Shown: piece by piece, positions 56,036-64,000 of the stretch
Position numbering within the stretch: position 1 is the stretch's first letter
Layout: each line of letters begins with the position of its first letter
Source of the DNA: Streptococcus sp. Marseille-P6264
GTDB lineage: Bacteria > Bacillota > Bacilli > Lactobacillales > Streptococcaceae
Reading direction: 5' to 3'
DNA: 64,000 nt
Assembly (NCBI RefSeq): GCF_902460355.1
Contig: NZ_CABPTO010000007.1
Location: forward strand, 62,001 to 126,000
Position numbers and translations under genes: made by a program
Notes under the pieces: model-generated
The model's input: the letters and a program-made list of their open reading frames with translations, nothing else
The model's database searches: none
Told to the model about the DNA's origin: nothing

Positions 56036-56069
56036 GAGAAAGAGGCCGAAACGTTGTTTCATGCCTCTG
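56036..56069 (-). terminator. Terminator of the ABC-F gene
   Basis: AGAGGC and GCCTCT form the outer stem, and GAAAC/GTTTC extends it; on the minus strand it ends CTCTTTCTC. Just beside it TGTCAAC-TCAT-GTTGACA (56079-56096) adds a second palindrome. Confidence 0.7.
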
Positions 56070-56100
56070 TAAACCTCTGTCAACTCATGTTGACAACTTA

Positions 56101-57723
56101 TTAATCTTTCCAAAGTTCTTTGACTTTTGCCTGAACTTCTTGATTTTCCAAAAATTCATCATAAGTTTCGTCAATGCGGTCAATCACACCATTTTTTGAG
56201 AGAACGATGATATGGTTGGCCAAGGTTTGAATAAACTCATGGTCATGGCTGGCAAAAATGATCGATTCTTTAAAGTTCTTCAAACCATCATTAAGACTAG
56301 AAATAGATTCCAGATCCAAGTGATTAGTAGGATCGTCCAAGACCAAAACATTTGACTTGAGAAGCATCAGTTTAGACAGCATAACCCGAACTTTTTCTCC
56401 ACCTGACAAGACGTTGACAGACTTGTTAACTTCATCGCCAGAGAAGAGCATCCGACCCAAGAAACCACGAAGGAAGGTGTTATCATCCTCTTCCTTGCTC
56501 GCAAATTGACGGAGCCAATCAAGAATAGATTCACCACCAGCAAAGTCGCGAGAATTATCTTTTGGTAAATAAGAACGACTGGTTGTAACACCCCACTTGA
56601 TAGTTCCTTCATAGTCAATATCTCCCATCAAGGCACGAATCAAGGCAGTTGTTTGAATATCATTTTGTCCAATCAAAGCTGTCTTATCGCCAGGACGAAG
56701 GATAAAGCTGATATTGTCAAGAATGGTTTCGCCGTCAATCTTGACAGAAAGATTTTCTACTGTCAAGAGATCGTTCCCGATTTCCCGTTCCGCTTTAAAG
56801 CTGATAAATGGATATTTTCGACTTGACGGAACAATTTCTTCCAATTCAATCTTATCCAGCATCTTTTTACGAGAGGTTGCCTGTTTAGACTTAGAAGCAT
56901 TGGCTGAGAAGCGAGCAACAAACTCTTGCAATTGCTTGATTTTTTCTTCCGCCTTAGCATTTCGGTCAGCGAGCAACTTAGCTGCCAATTCACTTGATTC
57001 TTTCCAGAAATCATAGTTTCCGACATAAAGTTTGATCTTACCAAAATCAAGGTCAGCCATGTGGGTACAAACTTTATTTAAGAAGTGACGGTCGTGGGAT
57101 ACGACAATAACTGTATTGTCAAAGTCAATCAAGAAATCTTCCAACCAAGTAATGGATTGAATATCCAAACCATTGGTCGGCTCGTCTAGAAGCAAGACAT
57201 CAGGTTTACCAAAAAGAGCCTTGGCAAGAAGAACTTTGACCTTGTCGCCGTTTGTCAGTTCACTCATATTTTGGTAATGCAAGTCTTCTGGAATATTGAG
57301 ATTTTGTAGCAATTGAGAAGCTTCACTTTCAGCTTCCCAGCCACCCAACTCAGCAAATTCACCTTCCAGCTCAGCCGCTCGAACCCCATCCTCGTCAGAA
57401 AAGTCAGGCTTCATATAGATGGCATCTTTTTCCTTCATGATATTGTAAAGGTGCTCATTCCCCATGATAACAACATCAATGGCCCGCTCATCCTCATAGT
57501 CAAAGTGATTTTGACGCAAAACAGAAAGTCGCTCATCTGGCCCCAAAGAAACATGGCCTGTCGTCGGCTCAATATCTCCAGCTAAAATTTTCAAGAAGGT
57601 GGACTTACCCGCACCATTCGCCCCAATCAGGCCATAAGTGTTTCCTTCTGTAAATTTAATATTTACTTCATCAAATAATTTTCGATCACTGAAACGCAGT
57701 GACACATCAGATACTGTAAGCAA
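56101..57723 (-). CDS. ABC-F family ribosome-associated ATPase (YkpA/YbiT-like)
   Basis: The 540-residue protein has two ABC domains without membrane segments. Walker A sites are GANGAGKST (residue 36) and GQNDIQTT (the second, atypical). Signature motifs are LTNGDKVKVLLAKAL and LSGGEKVRVMLSKL, and the linker between them is the ABC-F arm (DRNAKAEEKIKQLQEF). It is probably a translation factor rather than an exporter. The second Walker A lacks the usual GK[ST], a known feature of the YbiT/YkpA branch. It is divergent from trpS. Confidence 0.9.
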   Translation of the reverse strand: MLTVSDVSLRFSDRKLFDEVNIKFTEGNTYGLIGANGAGKSTFLKILAGDIEPTTGHVSLGPDERLSVLRQNHFDYEDERAIDVVIMGNEHLYNIMKEKDAIYMKPDFSDEDGVRAAELEGEFAELGGWEAESEASQLLQNLNIPEDLHYQNMSELTNGDKVKVLLAKALFGKPDVLLLDEPTNGLDIQSITWLEDFLIDFDNTVIVVSHDRHFLNKVCTHMADLDFGKIKLYVGNYDFWKESSELAAKLLADRNAKAEEKIKQLQEFVARFSANASKSKQATSRKKMLDKIELEEIVPSSRKYPFISFKAEREIGNDLLTVENLSVKIDGETILDNISFILRPGDKTALIGQNDIQTTALIRALMGDIDYEGTIKWGVTTSRSYLPKDNSRDFAGGESILDWLRQFASKEEDDNTFLRGFLGRMLFSGDEVNKSVNVLSGGEKVRVMLSKLMLLKSNVLVLDDPTNHLDLESISSLNDGLKNFKESIIFASHDHEFIQTLANHIIVLSKNGVIDRIDETYDEFLENQEVQAKVKELWKD

Positions 57724-57828
57724 TGATTTTCTCCTATATATGTGATCTCCTCCATTTTACTAGAAAATTCTTCTTTTTTCAAATTATTATGGAATTAAAA
57801 AATATTTGAAGAGATAAAAATACTGTCA

Positions 57829-57865
57829 ACCTTGTAAACATACTGTAAATATATTGTCAAGTTAT
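57829..57865. repeat. TGTCAA/TGTAAA repeat block between ABC-F and trpS
   Basis: Four TGT(A/C)AA units follow one another (TGTCAACCT, TGTAAACATAC, TGTAAATATAT, TGTCAA) with 9-11-base spacing in the divergent promoter region. Confidence 0.5.
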
Positions 57866-57961
57866 TTCTTTTGAACTATGATTATTCTTTTTTCTTCTAG
57901 ATTCTTCCGCATTTTCTTTGAAAATGATATAATGAGAGCAATACTAATTGAGGAGCAAGCA

Positions 57962-58987
57962 ATGACAAAACCCATTATTTTAACCGGAGACCGTCCGACT
58001 GGAAAATTACATATTGGTCATTATGTCGGAAGTCTACGTAACCGTGTCCTTTTACAAAATCAAGACAAGTATGAGATGTTTGTTTTTCTGGCGGATCAAC
58101 AAGCTCTGACAGATCATGCAAAAGATCCACAAACAATTGTAGAATCCATTGGCAATGTAGCCTTAGACTATCTGGCAGCTGGACTGGATCCAAAAAAAGC
58201 AACTATTTTCATCCAGAGTCAAATTCCAGAGTTGGCAGAACTGTCAATGTACTACATGAATTTGGTGTCTTTAGCTCGTTTAGAGCGCAATCCGACTGTC
58301 AAGACAGAAATTGCTCAGAAAGGTTTTGGAGAAAGTATCCCAACTGGATTTTTGGTTTATCCTATCTCTCAAGCCGCAGACATCACAGCCTTTAAGGCCA
58401 ATTATGTACCTGTGGGAAATGACCAAAAACCAATGATTGAGCAGACACGAGAAATTGTTCGTTCCTTCAATCATGCTTATGACTGTGAAGTTTTGGTAGA
58501 GCCAGAAGGCATCTATCCAGAAAATGAAGCGGCTGGTCGCCTGCCAGGGCTTGATGGCAATGCTAAAATGTCCAAATCATTGAACAATGGGATTTATCTA
58601 GCGGATGATATGGACACACTCAAGAAAAAGGTCATGAGCATGTATACCGATCCTGACCACATCAAAGTTGAAGATCCAGGAAAAATCGAAGGTAATATGG
58701 TTTTCCATTATCTGGATGTTTTTGGTCGACCAGAAGATGCTGCTGAAATTGCGGCTATGAAAGAACACTACCAACGTGGTGGTCTGGGTGATGTCAAAAC
58801 TAAACGCTATCTCTTAGAGATTTTAGAGCGGGAATTAGGACCAATCAGAGAGCGTCGACTTGAGTTTGCAAAAGACATGGGACAAGTCTATGACATGCTG
58901 AAAGAAGGCAGTGATCGTGCTCGACAAGTTGCTGGACAAACCCTGTCAGAAGTCAAAAATGCAATGGGAATTAATTACTTTAAATAA
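57962..58987 (+). CDS. trpS: Tryptophanyl-tRNA synthetase
   Basis: The 341-residue class I synthetase has the HIGH motif as [12 protein letters not shown] (residues 14-25) and the KMSKS motif as [11 protein letters not shown] near residue 198. The internal [15 protein letters not shown] binds ATP. ATG 57962 (GAGGAGCAAGC upstream) is chosen over the longer frame. The gene ends at a terminator at 59012. Confidence 0.97.
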   Translation: MTKPIILTGDRPTGKLHIGHYVGSLRNRVLLQNQDKYEMFVFLADQQALTDHAKDPQTIVESIGNVALDYLAAGLDPKKATIFIQSQIPELAELSMYYMNLVSLARLERNPTVKTEIAQKGFGESIPTGFLVYPISQAADITAFKANYVPVGNDQKPMIEQTREIVRSFNHAYDCEVLVEPEGIYPENEAAGRLPGLDGNAKMSKSLNNGIYLADDMDTLKKKVMSMYTDPDHIKVEDPGKIEGNMVFHYLDVFGRPEDAAEIAAMKEHYQRGGLGDVKTKRYLLEILERELGPIRERRLEFAKDMGQVYDMLKEGSDRARQVAGQTLSEVKNAMGINYFK

Positions 58988-59011
58988 CGAACGATAAGAT
59001 CTAATTGCGAC

Positions 59012-59055
59012 AAAAACCATCGTCTTTTACCTAAAAAAGAGATGGTTTTTAATTT
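59012..59055 (+). terminator. Terminator of trpS
   Basis: AAAACCATC and GATGGTTTT form the stem with a 19-base loop, followed by TTTTTAATTTTT. Confidence 0.75.
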
Positions 59056-59069
59056 TTACATAATAATCA

Positions 59070-59097
59070 TTGACAAATGCCTATAGAATGGTATGAT
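59070..59097 (+). promoter_or_regulatory. Promoter of guaB
   Basis: TTGACA and TATGAT are 16 bases apart, 56 bases before the guaB start. Confidence 0.65.
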
Positions 59098-59134
59098 AAT
59101 AACAATAAAAAGACGAGCCCTGCTCAATATATAA

Positions 59135-60634
<1,500 letters not shown>

Positions 60635-60644
60635 AATTATAAAT

Positions 60645-60682
60645 AAAAACAACCTTGTCAACTCCTTGACAAGGTTGTTTTT
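60645..60682. terminator. Bidirectional terminator between guaB and recF
   Basis: A 14-bp stem (CAACCTTGTCAA with TTGACAAGGTTG) around CTCC, flanked by A-run and T-run. Its arms contain the TTGTCAA unit of the repeat family. Confidence 0.9.
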
Positions 60683-60687
60683 ATTAG

Positions 60688-60703
60688 TTTACAAAGTTGT
60701 AAA
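60688..60703. repeat. TTTACA-AAGT-TGTAAA palindrome
   Basis: A perfect 6-4-6 palindrome, followed by another TTTACAA at 60709, between the terminator and the recF end. The location between converging genes argues against a promoter role. Confidence 0.5.
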
Positions 60704-60720
60704 TTAAATTTACAACCGTT

Positions 60721-61836
60721 TTACTTATTTGTAAAACAAAGGTTCTCTTCTTTCTTAATTACGCCTTGACTTATCTGAAAAATATTAATATCGTCTGGTA
60801 GATTTTGCAAGTGATCAAGGCTAGTTGTTGTAATGAATGTCTGAATGTTTTGAGAGATAGTTTCTAGTAATTTAAGTTGACGCATGTTGTCAAGTTCACT
60901 CATTACATCGTCAAGTAATAATATTGGAGTATCTTTTGTAAGATTCTCGATGAGTTTAATTTCAGCTAACTTGAGAGATAGGACAAGGCTACGATGTTGG
61001 CCTTGGCTACCAAATCCAGCTTCCATATCATTGATAAAAAAGTTAATATCGTCTCGGTGAGGTCCGACACCTGTATTTTTTTTGAAAAGATCGCGTCTAC
61101 GGCTTTCTGATAAGGCTGCTCGAAAAGAAGCTTCCAAGTCTTCAAGACACGAAAACGGAACAGAGGATAAATACTTGATTGTCAATTTCTCTTTCCCTTG
61201 AGAAATATCTCTATGACTTTCCTGAGCAAAACCTTCTAGCTTTTCAATAAAGTCTAAGCGATGTTGCATGACACGACAACCAAAATCAATCAGTTGCTCA
61301 TCTAGAACAGAGAGAAAGGTTTCATCTACCTTGTCATTGGCCTTAAGATAGGCATTTCTTTGCTTGAGCACATGATTATAACTAGATAAGTCAGCAAGGT
61401 AGATGGGCTTGATTTGCCCAAGCTCAATATCAATAAATTTTCGGCGCAAAGCAGGGGCACCTTTAATGAGCTGTAAATCTTCTGGAGCAAACAAGACAAC
61501 GTTGACAACCCCTATATAATCTGATAATTTCCCTTGTTTCAAATGATTTACCTTGGTGATTCTCCCCTTTGGTGTCAACTCGATGTCAAGTGGGATTTTA
61601 CCCGTTGTTTTTTCAATGATCCCTGAAATTTGAAGATTTTTCTCTTGAAAATGAATCAAATCCTTATCGGTTCGGGTCCTATGACTGCGAGTAAGGGCTA
61701 AAAAATAGATGGCTTCTAGAATATTAGTTTTCCCCTGTGCATTTTGCCCCAGAAAGATATTAAGGCCAGGATCAAAATCAACCTCTGCAGACTGGTAATT
61801 ACGAAAATGTTTAATTTTCAGCGTTTTTAACCACAT
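60721..61836 (-). CDS. recF: DNA replication and repair protein RecF
   Basis: The 371-residue ABC-like ATPase loads RecA at single-strand gaps. Walker [17 protein letters not shown] is at residues 30-45, the signature [16 protein letters not shown] is near residue 276, and Walker [12 protein letters not shown] near 306. The C-terminal extension [14 protein letters not shown] is lineage specific. It is three bases after yaaA, so they form an operon. Confidence 0.97.
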   Translation of the reverse strand: MWLKTLKIKHFRNYQSAEVDFDPGLNIFLGQNAQGKTNILEAIYFLALTRSHRTRTDKDLIHFQEKNLQISGIIEKTTGKIPLDIELTPKGRITKVNHLKQGKLSDYIGVVNVVLFAPEDLQLIKGAPALRRKFIDIELGQIKPIYLADLSSYNHVLKQRNAYLKANDKVDETFLSVLDEQLIDFGCRVMQHRLDFIEKLEGFAQESHRDISQGKEKLTIKYLSSVPFSCLEDLEASFRAALSESRRRDLFKKNTGVGPHRDDINFFINDMEAGFGSQGQHRSLVLSLKLAEIKLIENLTKDTPILLLDDVMSELDNMRQLKLLETISQNIQTFITTTSLDHLQNLPDDINIFQISQGVIKKEENLCFTNK

Positions 61837-61839
61837 GGC

Positions 61840-62229
61840 TTAGGTTCCTGGAAAGCGAACAGGAGCTTTTTTATTTTTCTGCTCGGGCTTTCTTTTCTTC
61901 TGTTCTTTTTTTGCTGGTTGAGATTTTTTCAAGTCCTTATTCATGGCTTTAACTAAGTCTGCCACTCTTTTTTTCTCTGCTTGCTCCTCTTGATGTTCAA
62001 GAATTTCCTCCCGACTTGCAGCAAGGAGGATGATCTCCAGTTTTTGGTCTGGGAGAGAGACGACATCTCCAATTCTAAGTTTTTTTCCTCGTCTATTTTC
62101 CAGTTCACCGTTAAAAAAGACCTGATTATCCGCTAAAAAGGACTTGATTGCTCCGCCACTTTGAATGATACCGACTTCTTTTAAGAGAGCCTGTAGAGTA
62201 ATGTATTCGTCAAATAATTTGTATTCCAT
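61840..62229 (-). CDS. yaaA: S4-domain RNA-binding protein YaaA
   Basis: The 129-residue protein has an S4-like RNA-binding domain: EYITLQALLKEVGIIQSGGA, then LADNQVFFNGELENRRGKKL (residues 1-65). A basic, Lys/Gln-rich tail, disordered-looking, is not found in all homologues. YaaA next to recF near oriC is a conserved Firmicute order; it may act in ribosome assembly. Translation starts at ATG 62229 with AGGTGAAAT upstream. Confidence 0.92.
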   Translation of the reverse strand: MEYKLFDEYITLQALLKEVGIIQSGGAIKSFLADNQVFFNGELENRRGKKLRIGDVVSLPDQKLEIILLAASREEILEHQEEQAEKKRVADLVKAMNKDLKKSQPAKKEQKKRKPEQKNKKAPVRFPGT

Positions 62230-62418
62230 ATTTCACCTCAATCCTTGTCATTATATCATAATTTAAGCAGAAACTGTTCCGTGGTAGTCTCATTCAAGGA
62301 CAAGTTTTACTAGAAAAAGAGAAAACGCTTTAATCACTAAAATTGCCGATCCTTACAAAGCATTAAATAGCATTTCGTGTTATAATAGAAGTCTATATTA
62401 TTCGGTATGAGGAGCGCA

Positions 62419-63666
62419 ATGGAAATCATAAAAGGAGTACATCTTCACTTCATTCAATCAGAAAAATTTAAAACCAATAAAATTAAAGTGCGATTTTCAG
62501 CTCCTATGTCTGAAAAAACAATAGCCGGGCGGGTTCTTACGGCCAGTATGCTAGAGACTTCAAATGCTCTTTACCCAACATCGCAAGCCTTTCGAGAAAA
62601 ATTAGCGAATTTATACGGGGCTAATTACTCGACAAGCCTTTCACGACGGGGATTAGTGCATTATCTAGATATCAATCTTTCTTTCGTGTGGGATCAATTC
62701 TTGAGCCGTAAGAATATGTTAGCAGATGAAATGCTAGATTTTTTGAAGGCTAGTCTCTTTTTTCCTCTGTCAAATGGAAAGGCTTTTGATGCTAAAACCT
62801 TTGAAATTGAAAAGAGAAATGTTTTAACAGACTTGAAAGCTGAAATTGAGAATCATTTCTACCATGCTCACAGAGAGTTAAATAATTTATTTTACGATTT
62901 ACCAGAAATGCGGATTCCACGCGTGGCAACAATCGAGCTTGTTGAAAAAGAAACAGCTGAAACTAGTTTCGCTGCTTTTCAGCAAATGCTAAATCAAGAT
63001 CAAATCGATTTTTTCTTCATCGGTGATTTCAATGAGATTGCTGTCCGTGAGAAAATCCAAGAATTCCATTTTTCTGAACGAGAGCAACCTTTACAGCTTA
63101 GCTACCAACAAAACTATTCAAATATAACAAAAGAAAAGCTGGAGCAGCGAGATGTGCATCAGTCCATTGTTGAACTGGCCTACCATTTTTCTAGTCAATA
63201 TGGAGATAGAGACCATCTGCCCCTAATTGTTTTGAACGGCTTATTGGGAGGATTTGCTCACTCCAAGCTCTTTGTCAATGTTCGGGAAAAAGAGAGCCTA
63301 GCCTACACTATTTCTAGTAGTTTTGATATTTTTTCTGGTTTGATGCGAATCTATGCTGGAATTGACCGAGCAAATCGGACAAAGACCATCGCTTTAATCA
63401 ACCGCCAAATTCTAGATTTGAAGCGGGGACATTTCACAGATGAAGAACTTGAGCAAACCAAGAATATGCTGAAAAATTCAATACTTCTGGCTCAGGATCG
63501 ACAAAACACCTTGATTGAGCGTGCATACATGTCCTCTGTTCTAGGGAAAAAATTTCTATCACTAGAGGCTTGGCTGAAAGCATTAGAAAATGTCAGCAAA
63601 GCTGATCTTATAGAGGCAGCCCAGCAGTTGAAATTACAGGCGATTTACTTTATGGAAGGGAAATAA
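62419..63666 (+). CDS. yfmF: YfmF-like M16 peptidase subunit (inactive)
   Basis: The 415-residue M16 protein starts MEIIKGVHLHFIQSEKFKTN. The zinc motif HxxEH is absent: LETSNALYPTS stands in its place, as in the YfmF type, which pairs with the active YfmH. The C-terminal half keeps an RxxxxxxxLAY-like motif (VNVREKESLAYTISSSF). ATG 62419 (GAGGAGCGC upstream) is preferred to 62407. The stop overlaps the yfmH start (TAATG). Confidence 0.9.
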   Translation: MEIIKGVHLHFIQSEKFKTNKIKVRFSAPMSEKTIAGRVLTASMLETSNALYPTSQAFREKLANLYGANYSTSLSRRGLVHYLDINLSFVWDQFLSRKNMLADEMLDFLKASLFFPLSNGKAFDAKTFEIEKRNVLTDLKAEIENHFYHAHRELNNLFYDLPEMRIPRVATIELVEKETAETSFAAFQQMLNQDQIDFFFIGDFNEIAVREKIQEFHFSEREQPLQLSYQQNYSNITKEKLEQRDVHQSIVELAYHFSSQYGDRDHLPLIVLNGLLGGFAHSKLFVNVREKESLAYTISSSFDIFSGLMRIYAGIDRANRTKTIALINRQILDLKRGHFTDEELEQTKNMLKNSILLAQDRQNTLIERAYMSSVLGKKFLSLEAWLKALENVSKADLIEAAQQLKLQAIYFMEGK

Positions 63667-64000
63667 TGCAGAATCCAGGTCTAGAAAGAATCAATTATAT
63701 AGCCGTGGGAGAAAGCATCTATCGGGCGGTACTAGCAAATGGATTGCAGGTTTACCTACTCCCTAAAAATGATTTTAATGAAACCTACGGCATCATCTCA
63801 ACACATTTTGGCTCTGTTGATACTAAGGTTGTTTCACGTGAAACAAAGAAAGTTTCTCATTATCCAGCAGGGATTGCGCATTTTTTGGAGCACAAATTAT
63901 TCGAGCGTGAAAACGGCGAGGATTTGCTGCATGAATTTACCAAGTTTGGCGCAGAAAGTAATGCCTTTACAAGCTTTACACGGACCAGCTATCTGTTTTC
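63666..64000 (+). CDS. yfmH: YfmH-like M16 zinc peptidase (partial at window end)
   Basis: The frame begins MQNPGLERINYIAVG and continues for 111 residues to the window edge. The inverted zinc motif is present as AHFLEHKLFE (HFLEH), with a downstream ESNAFTSFTRTSY segment typical of M16. It should be the active partner of YfmF. A parS site lies inside the coding sequence at 63830-63845 and encodes VSRET, so this gene carries a centromere site in its reading frame. Confidence 0.92.
   Translation, partial: MQNPGLERINYIAVGESIYRAVLANGLQVYLLPKNDFNETYGIISTHFGSVDTKVVSRETKKVSHYPAGIAHFLEHKLFERENGEDLLHEFTKFGAESNAFTSFTRTSYLF
63830..63845. other. parS centromere site inside yfmH
   Basis: TGTTTCACGTGAAACA is identical to the intergenic copy at 36623. 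Its codons read V-S-R-E-T in frame. Its closeness to recF/yaaA fits the origin-proximal set of ParB sites in streptococci. Confidence 0.95.

Overview
The window reads as a Streptococcus chromosome, most likely the sanguinis/gordonii/mitis group. This rests on gene content and order (dltXABCD, hisS, ilvD, rpsD, dnaB-rplI-gdpP, mnmG, mnmA, trpS, guaB, recF, yaaA, yfmF/yfmH), low GC, strong AGGAGG ribosome binding sites and short operons. recF, guaB, trpS and two perfect parS sites (36623 and 63830) place it on the left arm just before oriC; the origin itself is probably beyond the right end. Most housekeeping genes are on the minus strand, as expected for leading-strand orientation there.

Layout. 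1-5.6 kb: a minus-strand cluster of small immunity-like genes (DUF2185, Imm47-like, PoNi, DUF6572 and unknowns) mixed with broken pieces: a toxin C-terminal remnant, an ankyrin remnant and two copies of a membrane protein gene, both damaged. 5.7-10.9 kb: lipoprotein, hisS, MIP18/SufT-like gene, ilvD, rpmF and rpmG. 10.9-13.7 kb: a scar region behind rpmG with cadD/cadX, a cut HTH gene, an IS3-family fragment, two related 45-bp direct repeats and a dead DNA-alkylation-repair gene. 13.8-17.9 kb: a two-gene operon from a consensus promoter, encoding a cytosolic-looking 928-residue protein with about 29 serine-rich 26-residue repeats and a shortened, probably non-catalytic GH1 protein. 18-24.8 kb: Maf, XRE regulator, membrane protein, CDF transporter, TetR, MFS, DeoR, HAD phosphatase, GNAT.

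24.8-29.3 kb: dlt operon (D-alanylation of teichoic acids) including the tiny dltX. 29.4-36.5 kb: PadR-DUF1700-DUF4097 operon with a 9-5-9 palindrome, S66 carboxypeptidase, S41 peptidase, and a VTC-domain/DUF4956/beta-helix lipoprotein operon. 36.6-40.7 kb: parS, YhgE/Pip with a divergent TetR, rpsD with a long leader. 40.7-44 kb: dispersed repeat, and a thiamine or HMP ABC transporter under a TPP riboswitch with its own terminator. 44-64 kb: HAD hydrolase, a possible structured RNA, veg, dnaB, rplI, gdpP, mnmG, mnmA, LysM protein, YfhO, ABC-F, trpS, guaB, recF, yaaA, yfmF, and yfmH (cut by the window end).

The best candidates for something undescribed are the serine-rich 26-mer repeat protein plus pseudo-GH1 operon, a set of TTTACA-N4-TGTAAA palindromes and related TGTAAA/TGTCAA repeats in the intergenic regions of the last 15 kb, and the folded intergenic stretch at 44.75-44.91 kb. 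All family names come from reading the sequence; no database search was run. Starts were moved from the longest open frame where a ribosome binding site favoured an internal codon, and each such choice is stated.
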